From positions 1 through 55,572 of IMG/VR virus record IMGVR_UViG_3300026320_000006: a DNA stretch of 55,572 bases. One strand, written 5' to 3'. A model generated the notes under the pieces. That model had not been told where the DNA came from. It ran no database searches and worked only from the letters and a program-made list of their open reading frames with translations. Within the stretch, counting starts at the first letter, position 1; each line of letters starts with the position of its first letter. Below, piece after piece: positions 22,885-32,397 of the stretch. The position numbers were made by a program, and so were the translations under genes. The stretch is from a virus.

Positions 22885-23835
22885 ATGGCTCCAATTGCAG
22901 GCTGGAAAGGCCAGATCTACAAGGCAGCTGGCCCTGGCATCGGCATCGGTACACTTGCCATGGCCGATGCCGGGGACCATAAGACGTTTAACGCTGGTAA
23001 TGTGGCAAAGCAGTACTTTGATAGTTCCGCTGCATTTACGGTGCAATCGAAGCAGGATGAAGTCCAAACGCTTACTATCACAGGCGGGCCGACAGGCGGA
23101 ACGTTCACGTTGACATTTGGCAGCCAGACAACGGCGACTATCAACTGGAATGATAGCGCTGCAACGGTTCAAACGCGCTTGCAGGCACTTTCAAGCATTC
23201 TCGTAAACAACTGTCTGGTGACTGGCGGACCCGGGCCGGGCACACCGTTTGTGGTTGAATTTGTTGCTGCATTAGGCTATGCCGCACAAGCAAATATTAC
23301 GCTGACGAACAATTTGCTTACAGGTGGCGTTGCGCCCAGTGTCAACATTGTCAAAACCCAGGCTGGCCATGCTTTCACTACATCCACGCCTGGTACGTAC
23401 GTAATCAACTATCCCATTGGACAAGTGGTATATAACGCGGTTCTCCTGGGTACCCCCGCTGTGCAAATTACTGCTGGGAATTACTTCAACTCTGTGTTTT
23501 TTGGTTTCTGCAAAGAGTGGAACGGCAATTTGCTGGGGACCGCTCTGGACTCAACAGCGATGACCAATCCACCATCGCAGTGGAAAACGTATATTCCCGG
23601 TGTGAATGGCGGCAATGCCAAACTTTTGCATTGGTGGATCGACAATACGATGTTTGGGCATCTCTCAGCAGGGGATACGCTGATCTTTGCGCTGTATACC
23701 GGTGTGAATGCGAATCAGCGGTTTCAAGGCTATGTGATCCTCAAAAATCAGGATATCAAGATAATGACCACGGCTATAATTACCGACGATCTTGATTTTG
23801 ACTTCAATGGACAAGTGTTCTTTATCCCCTCATAA
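22885..23835 (+). CDS. Second tail-tube-like protein with inserted Ig-like domain
   Basis: 316 residues. The start APIAGWKGQIYKAAG parallels the tail tube protein before it, and the C-terminal third (WKTYIPGVNGGNAKLLHWWI onward) is again beta-rich. Between about residues 58 and 160 lies a separate domain: LTITGGPTGGTFTLTFGSQT, ATINWNDSAATVQTRLQAL, then VTGGPGPGTPFVVEF, a repeat often found attached to surfaces of phage and bacterial proteins. It is either a major tail protein variant that decorates the tube or a paralogous second tube protein. Confidence 0.65.
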   Translation: MAPIAGWKGQIYKAAGPGIGIGTLAMADAGDHKTFNAGNVAKQYFDSSAAFTVQSKQDEVQTLTITGGPTGGTFTLTFGSQTTATINWNDSAATVQTRLQALSSILVNNCLVTGGPGPGTPFVVEFVAALGYAAQANITLTNNLLTGGVAPSVNIVKTQAGHAFTTSTPGTYVINYPIGQVVYNAVLLGTPAVQITAGNYFNSVFFGFCKEWNGNLLGTALDSTAMTNPPSQWKTYIPGVNGGNAKLLHWWIDNTMFGHLSAGDTLIFALYTGVNANQRFQGYVILKNQDIKIMTTAIITDDLDFDFNGQVFFIPS

Positions 23836-23859
23836 ATAAGAAAGGACTTGACAGAACAT

Positions 23860-24396
23860 ATGAAAAGTACTGAGCTACGCGACTTGTTGTTGGGCGCTGA
23901 TTTCAAGCCCAAAGAGCAAGATTTACCGACGCCTTACCTGGTGACCAAATCTGGTGTGAGCCTTGATGGACAATTCAAGCTGGTTGGCATCGATGGTAAA
24001 CAAAGCGTTGAAATCCGTGAGAAATCCAATGTACAGGTAGGTGTTGATGCTGAAGGCAAACCTATTATGGAGCGGGACTCTGCCAGGCTTGCCGGACTTG
24101 CGATTATCGCGTGTCTCTATGGGCGTGAGGATAATCAACCGGTGTTTGATCAGGCCATGCCGATGATTGGCGATCCCGCGGACCTCGCCGGTATTCTTGG
24201 TATCGATGAAGAACCATGGAACCAGCTGGGCATTGATGTGCTCAGGTTTGCCGGCTTTAGCAAGAAAGCGGCGGACGACGCAAAAAACGGCTCGAGTCCG
24301 ACCCAGAATGGTTCTTCATCTACGACCTCGCAGACAGACTCGGCTGGATCGGACCAATCAGTGACTTCCTCAGACGGTTCCCAAGCGACGAGCTAA
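23860..24396 (+). CDS. Tail assembly chaperone, short (G-like) form
   Basis: 178 residues from ATG 23860 (a TTG at 23848 is also possible). The first 140 residues form a folded domain (STELRDLLLGADFKPKEQD, LAGLAIIACLYGREDNQPVF) and the last 35 are a Ser/Thr/Gln-rich tail that looks disordered. It lies directly before the tape measure gene, the fixed position of lambda G-like chaperones, which coat the tape measure during tail assembly. The slippery heptamer at 24282-24288 divides it from the longer product. Confidence 0.8.
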   Translation: MKSTELRDLLLGADFKPKEQDLPTPYLVTKSGVSLDGQFKLVGIDGKQSVEIREKSNVQVGVDAEGKPIMERDSARLAGLAIIACLYGREDNQPVFDQAMPMIGDPADLAGILGIDEEPWNQLGIDVLRFAGFSKKAADDAKNGSSPTQNGSSSTTSQTDSAGSDQSVTSSDGSQATS

Positions 24397-24482
24397 TGAC
24401 ACGCATGGTCTACTACCGTGTCAAAGCTGAGAAGTTGAAGCAAGCACAGAAAGACGCGGAACGCAAGCCGAGAGGACGATAG
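23860..24482 (+). CDS. Tail assembly chaperone, long (GT-like) form by -1 frameshift
   Basis: Join 23860-24288 and 24288-24482 (base 24288 read twice), 207 residues. After a -1 slip at A-AAA-AAC the new frame stays open for 64 codons and reads like a true protein domain: EWFFIYDLADRLGWIGPISD, then FLRRFPSDELMTRMVYYRV and a basic helical end, stopping 6 bases before the tape measure ATG. The zero-frame tail over the same bases is low-complexity Ser/Thr, as expected of the dispensable overlap. In lambda the GT product recruits the tail tube protein to the tape measure. Confidence 0.85.
24282..24288 (+). promoter_or_regulatory. Programmed -1 frameshift slippery site A AAA AAC
   Basis: The heptamer is in the correct phase for X-XXY-YYZ slippage (zero-frame codons GCA AAA AAC). 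Four bases downstream, CGAGTC (24293-24298) can pair with GACTCG (24337-24342), a possible stimulatory stem. Confidence 0.85.
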
Positions 24483-24488
24483 AGCAAC

Positions 24489-27017
24489 ATGGGCGGAGAT
24501 GAACTTGGGGCCCTTCTGGTTGAGTTTAAAGCAGATCTATCTGATCTGGATAGGGGCGCTGAACAGGCAAAGCGAAAGCTAGGGGAAGTCGATAGATCCG
24601 CGAAAGAGACCGGCGGCGGATTTAAAGACCTGCTCAAGAATGCCACGTCTTTCGCCACTGGCATGGCTGTCTTCAACGTCGCCGGTGAGGCGGTCGGTTT
24701 CCTCAAAGATCAACTTGGTGGTGTCTTTCAGGAAAGCATGGATGCCCAGGCAGGAATGGCCTTAACCAATGCTGTCCTGAAGTCCACGCATGATGCATCA
24801 GGCGAAACAGCGCAAAGCGTTGCTGACCTTGCAGGTAATCTTTCTCACCTCACCAAGTTCAGTGACGACACAGTTCAGTCCGGTGAAAACATGCTGCTGA
24901 CCTTTACCAACATCAGCAAAAATGTATTTCCTGAAGCGACAAGAACCATCCTTGACATGTCCCAGGCGCTTGGACAAGATTTGAAGTCTACTGCTATCGA
25001 AGCTGGTAAGGCTTTAAATGATCCCCGTACCGGAATAACTGCCTTGCAACGCGTGGGTGTGACGTTCAATCAGACGCAAAAAGATCAAATCAAGAACTTC
25101 ATGGACACGAACCAGATTGCGCGTGCGCAGGGAGTTATTCTGAAAGAACTACAACGTGAATTTGGTGGAGCTGCAGAGGCGGCCGGAAAAACATTTGGCG
25201 GGCAGATGGTGATTGCCGGTCAGTACGTGGCTGATTTCAAGCAAACGCTTGGTGATGATCTGATGCCCATTGTGACCGAGTTTCTTGGCGTGGTTGAGAA
25301 AGATGGGTTGCCGATCCTGAAAAATTTCAGTGATTGGTTTACGAAAGAGGGAACCCCTGCCCTGAAAGATGTAGCTGGTGAAGTAGGGCCGCTGGTACGT
25401 GGCGTTGAGGATTTTACAGGTGCTCTGTTCGATATGATTAAGAAAAGTGGAGCATTCCAATCAGTTTTTCAGACCATCAAAGATACGCTGCCAGCCGTAG
25501 AACAAGCTATAGGGAAAGTGGGCGGTGCTGTTGGAAAACTCCTTCCTCCAATGCTGGATCTGATCAAGAACTTTTCAGGCTGGATTGACAAAAGTGGAAT
25601 ACTCACAGACGGTTTGCATCTGTTGGGAGATGGGGTATCAACAGTAGCAGACATTCTTGGACCATTCATTCAAGATATATCCAATGTGTTTAACTGGCTC
25701 TCAAAGAACAAACCAGCTACCGATGCGCTGAAAGAAGCGCTCGTTGGTGTTGGGGTAGTGCTCGCTGGGATGAAAGTCAAGGCATTCGTCGGGGACCTCC
25801 TTCAGATGGCCGATACTGTCAAGAACACTGTTGCCAAGGCCATTGATAAGCTTGTCTCTGGTGAGCTTTTTGATCTCCAGGGCGCTAAAGGATTTGGTGG
25901 GGTTGCGTCGGCGGCAAAAGATGCGGAAATTGCAGAGATAGCGGTTGGGACGACAGCCAAAACGACCATGGCCGGTGATGTTATTCAGGGTTCGTTATGG
26001 TCAAAAGAGAGTCTTGCCGGGATAGGGGTGAGCGCAGAGACAGCGGAGGGGAAAGTTGCTGCAGCTGGTGTCGGCATGAAAGGTGCGCTGGCTGGAGCTG
26101 CTGGTGTTGCTGGCGGTCTGTTGAGTACGCTTTCCCTCATCGGCGGTGTAGCGTTAGGTGAATTTCTGATAGCCGATTGGGTTAAAAACACCTTTAACAC
26201 GCCCTCGCACGTGGCGCCCCAACCCAACTGGGTGACGCACCACAATCCTGCTGACGATCTGGCGAAGGCCAAGCAGGAAGCAAAAGAATTAGACGATCAA
26301 ATCAATCATGCCTGGAAAGATATGGAGGGACTTGGAGATTGGGCTTCGAAGCACAACCGTATTCTGGGGAATATGCTCGATCCACTTGATGTGACCAAGG
26401 CCGATGTACAAGTACAGGTACTGAAAGCTCACGCAGATGATCTTGCCAAGCCTCCGTACGAATTGAAGATACTGACACCCCAGGTGATAGCCGCCCGTCA
26501 GAAGATCATCGACCTCAAATCTCATATTGATGACCTCAAAGGGCCGGAAAGTATTGGTGTGCTCACTCCACAGGTAGCAACGGCACGCCAGAAAGTAATT
26601 GATCTGAAATCGCATATCGACGATCTGCACAATCCAGTAGCGCTGAGCATTGGCACACGTTCAGTGGATGCTGCTATAGGCAGTGTCATGTATCTGAAGA
26701 GCCAGTTAGATGACCTGCCCTCCCCAACGATCTCTGTTTCGGGCGGAGGTGGACATGCTCGTGGTTATGCATCAGGCGGCTTTGCTGCTATCGGCCAACC
26801 GTTCATGTTCAACGAGCAAGGGCCAGAGCTAGGTATGGCCGTACCGGGCGGCGTTCAGATCTGGCCGCATTCCGACTCGATGAACATGCTCGGAGGCGGT
26901 AGTGGCGGGGATATTATCAATGAAGTGCATGTGCATCTTGGGATGGATGACGTTACCCATTTAATTATGACAGAAGCCACAAGCACCATGCGAAGGCGGG
27001 GGAGGAATAGGCGGTAA
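24489..27017 (+). CDS. Tail tape measure protein
   Basis: 842 residues, long and helical, with a start typical of the family (LGALLVEFKADLSDLDRGAE, then a hydrophobic ATSFATGMAVFNVAGEAVG). Central hydrophobic stretches around residues 400-430 and 525-560 may insert into the host membrane. Near the C-terminus a unit of about 31 residues repeats: LTPQVIAARQKIIDLKSHID, LTPQVATARQKVIDLKSHID and a looser third copy ending YLKSQLDDLP. The Gly-rich end (SGGGGHARGYASGGFAAIGQ) is also usual. Its length sets the tail length, here near 125 nm if the usual 0.15 nm per residue holds. Confidence 0.9.
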   Translation: MGGDELGALLVEFKADLSDLDRGAEQAKRKLGEVDRSAKETGGGFKDLLKNATSFATGMAVFNVAGEAVGFLKDQLGGVFQESMDAQAGMALTNAVLKSTHDASGETAQSVADLAGNLSHLTKFSDDTVQSGENMLLTFTNISKNVFPEATRTILDMSQALGQDLKSTAIEAGKALNDPRTGITALQRVGVTFNQTQKDQIKNFMDTNQIARAQGVILKELQREFGGAAEAAGKTFGGQMVIAGQYVADFKQTLGDDLMPIVTEFLGVVEKDGLPILKNFSDWFTKEGTPALKDVAGEVGPLVRGVEDFTGALFDMIKKSGAFQSVFQTIKDTLPAVEQAIGKVGGAVGKLLPPMLDLIKNFSGWIDKSGILTDGLHLLGDGVSTVADILGPFIQDISNVFNWLSKNKPATDALKEALVGVGVVLAGMKVKAFVGDLLQMADTVKNTVAKAIDKLVSGELFDLQGAKGFGGVASAAKDAEIAEIAVGTTAKTTMAGDVIQGSLWSKESLAGIGVSAETAEGKVAAAGVGMKGALAGAAGVAGGLLSTLSLIGGVALGEFLIADWVKNTFNTPSHVAPQPNWVTHHNPADDLAKAKQEAKELDDQINHAWKDMEGLGDWASKHNRILGNMLDPLDVTKADVQVQVLKAHADDLAKPPYELKILTPQVIAARQKIIDLKSHIDDLKGPESIGVLTPQVATARQKVIDLKSHIDDLHNPVALSIGTRSVDAAIGSVMYLKSQLDDLPSPTISVSGGGGHARGYASGGFAAIGQPFMFNEQGPELGMAVPGGVQIWPHSDSMNMLGGGSGGDIINEVHVHLGMDDVTHLIMTEATSTMRRRGRNRR

Positions 27018-30000
27018 TGGCTTTAGATATCCAGATTGCAAGTACGTCAATCAATCATACGAATTTCAAAATCATAAAATACCTGGACATGTCTGCTGAC
27101 CTTTCTTTTACAGTTGTGGACCTATCAGGCTTACATCACTATACCAATCGTATGCCGGTCACGGTGACTGATACTATCAAAGGACTGATTTTCGCGGGCT
27201 ATATTGACCAACCCGATGAACAAAATTATTATCCACAGCCAGGGAATAAGATTTCCATCAAATGTATGGATTACCGCGAGAAAGCTTTGAAGCGCCGGCC
27301 AACGTACGATTACGCTGGTATGCTGGCCGGTGATATTGTGGTTGACATGCATGCGAACTATCTGGCCGCTGAAGGCGTGCTAGCGAACTATGCATATCGT
27401 AGAGATACCAAACAAACGCAATTTGCAACTGGGACGTTAAGCGGTACAAGTGCAACAAACAATGTCGGAGACGGAGACCTGGAATTATCGCTAGCGGGCT
27501 CACCCCTTACTACTGTCACAAACACGACAGCTGGTTGGGGCACTGGCACGCTCAATAGTGTCGTTGCAGCGAATAATCAGCTTGTGCTTAAAAGCCGCAA
27601 TGGGATTGCGCTCAGCGGGGATAATAATGGCAACCAGGGAAGTAACGCGTATCTCTATTGGCAGATCTGGGCAGGCTCCTATGTCATTGCGAGCAGTGAT
27701 GCGCTGACCTACAAAGTGTGGATCAACAAAAACTGCCCGGAGATCCGGGCGGCTATGGATTTCATCTGCACCGATGGTTCGACACTCAGAGATTTTGTTG
27801 TCAGCGGACATCATGTTCGTGATCAGAACGACATTGATACTCACCCGAAAACGGATCTCAAAGGATTTGCCGATGATCAGTGGTATTACCGCTACATTGA
27901 CCTTACACCCATGGCCGGAAAAACTATTGCTACTATTACCATTGCGTTTGAGGGTGATGCTGGCGGGCACTACGCGGCGTATTTCTTCGATTGCCAGATT
28001 GTCAATGGCGTTTCCACACCGCTTACAATCTATGCCAACAATGGCGTGCTCAACACGAGTAAGCGGGCTTTTGACCTGGGCTATAGTAACATCTCAGTCA
28101 GTACGCCGTTGGTCTACGACACGCCAGGAATACGCATCAGTAACGCAACAAGCCTGACGTCTGTCGGAATAGCCAATACTGGCGTGGCTGCGATCTCAGA
28201 AACCGTGCCAACAGGAACAAGCGTAGAAGTCGATACCAGCTTTGACGGCGGTGCAACGTGGCAACCTGTAACTGACAGAACGGCCATAGCCGGATTGATT
28301 GCAGGAGCCTCGTTAAGTGGCATATCACTAACCACACGGCAAGTACTCACCATAACAGGTGATGACCCCACTGTAACCCCTGCTGTGTCCAGCTTAGCGG
28401 CTAATTTCACGCCGTCCTACTCAGCTACAAAACACGATTCATTCAATCAGGCTGACACCACGGCAGAATGGACAAACCTGGGAACCAATCAGGGTGGAGT
28501 CACTATTACGAATCAAATTGTGCTTGCCAATGTTCATCGCAATTGGGATGATGCCTCTATTGCTAGTCAGACGCTTTATGGGAGTAGTACTCCGTTCCAT
28601 GGCACAAGCTATAAGCGGTTAAAGATCAGCACGAATAGTGGCGCGGACGTACGCTCAAGGATGGATTTCGCGAGCATATGGTTTAATTTCACACTGACGG
28701 TTGATGTGCAAGTACCGGATGACGCTACTCAGTCAATTGGTTTTACGTACCGCAATAAGCTATGGGGCAATGGGAACAATACTGGCGGATGGGTAGTCGA
28801 TCTTTTTAATAACAAGCTTCAACTAGGCTATGGGGATAACACAGGCGGTGCAGGGACGGGTACTTATACGAATATAGCAACATTCAACCCTGCGTCTTTT
28901 GCGCCTGCTAGCGGTACCTGGCACACGCTCATGGTCATTGTGAACGTCAACAACCATCAGGTGTGGCTCGATGGCGTGAAATATATCGATATCACCAATA
29001 CGACCTACAACGACCCGGTGCAATATACCGGCTACGTGGCCATGCATGGCTACAATAATTCTGGCGTGGGAAAAGCCTATTACTTTGACAATTTTGGAAT
29101 AGGGAATTTCCTCTCAGGTGCGTATGAAACGAACAATATCAGCTTGAATACACTGGCAACGGTGGGGGATAGCTTCATTGCCTGGCAGAATGAGCCGCTT
29201 CCGGCCGGTTGCTTCATTTTGGTGCAAAGCACTATTGATGGTGGTTCGACCTTCCAGACCTGTACGAATGGTGCGGAAATACCACTGCTCACACCGGGTA
29301 CAAATACCGTTGGGAAGAACCTGAGAATTCTTATCACGCTCACCGCGCCTAGCGTGGCCTATACTCCCATCTTAGATGGCCTCGTGATTTGGGTGACATC
29401 GAACTTTTCATCCAGTGGAACCCGCGTCTCCCCTGCTTTGTCGCTTTCAGGAGTTGGCCGGGCAGGGAGTACCAGCCTGACCTGGAATGATATATTGCCG
29501 TCTGGTTGCACATTGGGCATGGACATCTCACCAGATGGAACAACCTGGACAGATGTCACCGCGAACAATGGTCAACCCCTGCCTAGCGCACTTATTTTTG
29601 CACAACCAGATCCCTATCTGGACTTCTTCAGCGCAGATACTAGTGCAAATTATACAAGCACGTTTATAACCGGTGGATCGATAGAAAGCTGGACGTACGA
29701 CCTTACAAACAATCGACTGATTAGTACGAATAGCAGTATTCTTTATGTTCCGCGCATGTTTGGGGGCACGCTCACCCTTGCAGGGGCCAGTGGAAATAAT
29801 GGTGTTTTTCGCTATGATGGTTTCTCACGGAAAGATATGTTCGTGGAAGCGACGTTGAACTATTCCGACAATGCCGGGCTCGTTGTGCGTATGGTGGATC
29901 AGAGCAATCTCTATGCGTGTTTTATCAAAGACTCTGTGGCCGGGAATATCTGCTCACTCTGGAAAGTCGTAGCGGGTGTCTTTACCCAGTTAGGGAGTGA

Positions 30001-31303
30001 TGTCCTCATTGTGTTTCCACGGAACACTTATCATGTGTTTCGTCTGGATGTGCAGGGGACGGCACTAAAGGTCTACATGGATAACGTGCAGATCATTTCA
30101 CAAACAGATGGCAGCATTACCGCTGCTGGCAAATCTGGGATAGTAGCCGGAAACAGAGGACAGTTCTATTCTCTCAGGGTGCAACCCTATGGGGATATCG
30201 TCAATTCCATGTCACTCTATACCAGGCAACGTTTAGCTTCAACCAATCCACAAGCCACGCCACAAGTGTTAGATGTGACATTGTCTGTGAGAGATCCAGA
30301 GATCGGTAATGGCGCGCTTATTCCAAATACTAGCTACGCTTATACCAAATCTGTTGCGCAAAGCTATGACGATTTAGCATCACAGTCCACGAGTCCACAT
30401 CCCTATATGGTTTGGATCGGGGATGATTTAAAGCTGCATTTCAAGCACAATCAAGCGCAACCTGCGCCGTTCTACCTGGCTACAGCCAATGGGAACATCT
30501 TATGGGCTAATAATCCCCCTGTTGTGTCCAGGCCTGATATGAACTATAGAAACCATCAGATTGTTGATGGTGGGATGGATATAGCTACACTGCCACCGAT
30601 TACCAGGAAAGGCGACGGTTTTACTCAGACCTGGCTCATGCCCGGTAATCTCGCACAGGTCCCAGTTATCACGCTTGATGGTCAAAATCAGAATATAGGC
30701 ATTCAGGGTGTGGATACCGGCAAAGATTTCTATTATCAGATTGGCTCTAATGCAGTTTCGCAAGATCCAACAGAAGTTCCACCAGGCCCAAATGATACGA
30801 TCGTGTTCAGCAATCTTGCAATTCAGACACAAGTACGCGTCATTGCCGACAATGTGAACGGAACCGGCGTCTATGCTGGTACGATTGGACAAACGCAATT
30901 AGCGGCCATTATGGGTAGTACAGGTATCACGGATACCGGCATTGTTGAGGATTATGTGAGCGCTCCTGATCTCAATCTTGCCGCTGCAACTGCGCTGAAT
31001 ACCAGTCTTTTACAGCAGTTTGGAAGACTTGGGAGAGATATTCCGCTTTCAACCAATCAATGGGGATTAATGCCCGGCATGTTGGTAGGGGTGAATATTC
31101 CTCAGAATGGCGTGATCAATGCGTTCCCATTGATTACAAAAATTATGATTACCGCGCAACCGACATCAGATGTCAGTAATCCAAATGTGATAGGTGGGTT
31201 ATTATACAGATTCGATCTGGAGACCACAGAAGGTCCAAACGTAGGGGATTGGTCGAATCTTTTCACAAAATTGATAGCAGCTTCAGCAGAGGCTATACGT
31301 TAG
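27017..31303 (+). CDS. Large tail/baseplate protein with lectin-like domains
   Basis: 1428 residues; ATG overlaps the tape measure stop (TAATG). The N-terminal 115 residues (FTVVDLSGLHHYTNRMPVTV, then GYIDQPDEQN and ISIKCMDYREKALKR) resemble the distal tail/Tal-type N-terminal domains. The middle contains at least two LamG/concanavalin-like units, e.g. FGIGNF-ending section near residue 700 with GTWHTLMVIVNVNNHQVWLDG, and another near 960-1080 with NTYHVFRLDVQGTALKVYMD. The C-terminal region again has a baseplate-like part (IPLSTNQWGLMPGMLVGVNI). Probably the tail-tip protein that carries carbohydrate-binding modules for host attachment. Confidence 0.7.
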   Translation: MALDIQIASTSINHTNFKIIKYLDMSADLSFTVVDLSGLHHYTNRMPVTVTDTIKGLIFAGYIDQPDEQNYYPQPGNKISIKCMDYREKALKRRPTYDYAGMLAGDIVVDMHANYLAAEGVLANYAYRRDTKQTQFATGTLSGTSATNNVGDGDLELSLAGSPLTTVTNTTAGWGTGTLNSVVAANNQLVLKSRNGIALSGDNNGNQGSNAYLYWQIWAGSYVIASSDALTYKVWINKNCPEIRAAMDFICTDGSTLRDFVVSGHHVRDQNDIDTHPKTDLKGFADDQWYYRYIDLTPMAGKTIATITIAFEGDAGGHYAAYFFDCQIVNGVSTPLTIYANNGVLNTSKRAFDLGYSNISVSTPLVYDTPGIRISNATSLTSVGIANTGVAAISETVPTGTSVEVDTSFDGGATWQPVTDRTAIAGLIAGASLSGISLTTRQVLTITGDDPTVTPAVSSLAANFTPSYSATKHDSFNQADTTAEWTNLGTNQGGVTITNQIVLANVHRNWDDASIASQTLYGSSTPFHGTSYKRLKISTNSGADVRSRMDFASIWFNFTLTVDVQVPDDATQSIGFTYRNKLWGNGNNTGGWVVDLFNNKLQLGYGDNTGGAGTGTYTNIATFNPASFAPASGTWHTLMVIVNVNNHQVWLDGVKYIDITNTTYNDPVQYTGYVAMHGYNNSGVGKAYYFDNFGIGNFLSGAYETNNISLNTLATVGDSFIAWQNEPLPAGCFILVQSTIDGGSTFQTCTNGAEIPLLTPGTNTVGKNLRILITLTAPSVAYTPILDGLVIWVTSNFSSSGTRVSPALSLSGVGRAGSTSLTWNDILPSGCTLGMDISPDGTTWTDVTANNGQPLPSALIFAQPDPYLDFFSADTSANYTSTFITGGSIESWTYDLTNNRLISTNSSILYVPRMFGGTLTLAGASGNNGVFRYDGFSRKDMFVEATLNYSDNAGLVVRMVDQSNLYACFIKDSVAGNICSLWKVVAGVFTQLGSDVLIVFPRNTYHVFRLDVQGTALKVYMDNVQIISQTDGSITAAGKSGIVAGNRGQFYSLRVQPYGDIVNSMSLYTRQRLASTNPQATPQVLDVTLSVRDPEIGNGALIPNTSYAYTKSVAQSYDDLASQSTSPHPYMVWIGDDLKLHFKHNQAQPAPFYLATANGNILWANNPPVVSRPDMNYRNHQIVDGGMDIATLPPITRKGDGFTQTWLMPGNLAQVPVITLDGQNQNIGIQGVDTGKDFYYQIGSNAVSQDPTEVPPGPNDTIVFSNLAIQTQVRVIADNVNGTGVYAGTIGQTQLAAIMGSTGITDTGIVEDYVSAPDLNLAAATALNTSLLQQFGRLGRDIPLSTNQWGLMPGMLVGVNIPQNGVINAFPLITKIMITAQPTSDVSNPNVIGGLLYRFDLETTEGPNVGDWSNLFTKLIAASAEAIR

Positions 31304-31318
31304 AAAGGAATTATTCTT

Positions 31319-31519
31319 ATGTATCAAATTATCATCGCAATTATCAGCTACACCTGGCTCTTTCTCACGTTGCTTTTGCTGTTTTTCATCTGGCGCAATA
31401 GCACAACAAACGCAAAAGCGATGCAAACGCTCAGCGTCGTTGCCTTGAAGAATGCAGAGTCAACACAAAAAGTAGCCGATGCTGTCTATATCCTGGCAAA
31501 AAAATTGGAAAACACATGA
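31319..31519 (+). CDS. Small membrane protein
   Basis: 66 residues; one hydrophobic helix (IISYTWLFLTLLLLFFIW, residues about 8-26) and a hydrophilic helical tail. AAAGGAA site; ATGA overlap with the next gene, which has the same membrane-plus-helix layout. Could be part of a holin/spanin-like lysis set, but this is a guess. Confidence 0.55.
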   Translation: MYQIIIAIISYTWLFLTLLLLFFIWRNSTTNAKAMQTLSVVALKNAESTQKVADAVYILAKKLENT

Positions 31520-31935
31520 CGCTCATTGTCAATTTTTTCAATCAAATCATCCCTATCTTGCAAGCCATATTATTGTTGGGCGCGTTGATAGGAGGCACTC
31601 TCGCAAGTATCAGTGTGTTCAAAAGCACCAAACGATCTGGGCTCGTCAAAATGCAGGATGAGACGATTGTGGGCATGCAGCAACAAATCAATATGCTCAA
31701 AGAACAAAATGCACAGCAGCAAGAGAAGATGGATCAGCAGCAAGAAAAAATTGATAGTCTGGAAGATGACATGAAGACGATGAGGGAAGCCTTAGAAGAT
31801 GAGGGGATTATTATCACGGTTGACGGCAAAAAGGTCACTATCAAAAATACGAGAGAACCAGGTATAACCAAACACATTACCAGAAAGCCAACGAGAAAAA
31901 TTGCTGCTGATACAGCAAAGAAAGAAGAGGATTAA
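31516..31935 (+). CDS. Membrane-anchored coiled-coil protein
   Basis: 139 residues: a membrane helix (IIPILQAILLLGALIGGTLA), a basic turn (KSTKRSG), then a long coiled coil with Gln/Glu/Lys heptads (MQQQINMLKEQNAQQQEKMD) and a basic C-terminal tail. This resembles i-spanin or signal-arrest lysis proteins in layout, though no family match is claimed. Confidence 0.6.
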   Translation: MTLIVNFFNQIIPILQAILLLGALIGGTLASISVFKSTKRSGLVKMQDETIVGMQQQINMLKEQNAQQQEKMDQQQEKIDSLEDDMKTMREALEDEGIIITVDGKKVTIKNTREPGITKHITRKPTRKIAADTAKKEED

Positions 31936-31938
31936 CTC

Positions 31939-32397
31939 ATGGCAGACTTAGGAGCAACTGACACATCAACAACTTCTTTGGGAGCGAATCAATTTCCAGT
32001 GAGCGCGGGATATGTTCCCAATGTCGGGTTAAGGGTAACTGAGGGTGGCGGCGTTTATACTGACACGGGCGGTAAAACGTCAGCGCCCGCCGTCGTTGAG
32101 GATATCGAACGCCCTGGCTACATTGCAGCAACTTCACCGCCGTCAGCAACCAATGCTGGGAGCGACACGAGCTATACTTTTAGCGCGCAGGTCAACCGGG
32201 TTATTCTGGAAAATCATACAGCATCGACGGTCTACTATGCGTTCGATGTGGCGGCTTCTCAGGGATCGCTGAAACTTTTGCCAGGATCAACGCTCATCTG
32301 GCCAAAGAAAGTTACCGTCATGCATCTCTGGACAGTCGCCGCTCAAAATATCAACGGAAGTTCCGATGGAAACATAGTCGTATTGGGGGCGCTCTAA
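31939..32397 (+). CDS. Tail-associated hypothetical protein
   Basis: 152 residues, Ser/Thr/Gly-rich and beta-rich, ending in NINGSSDGNIVVLGAL, a form typical of small fibre or adaptor proteins. It overlaps the tail spike start by one base. No family recognised. Confidence 0.55.
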   Translation: MADLGATDTSTTSLGANQFPVSAGYVPNVGLRVTEGGGVYTDTGGKTSAPAVVEDIERPGYIAATSPPSATNAGSDTSYTFSAQVNRVILENHTASTVYYAFDVAASQGSLKLLPGSTLIWPKKVTVMHLWTVAAQNINGSSDGNIVVLGAL

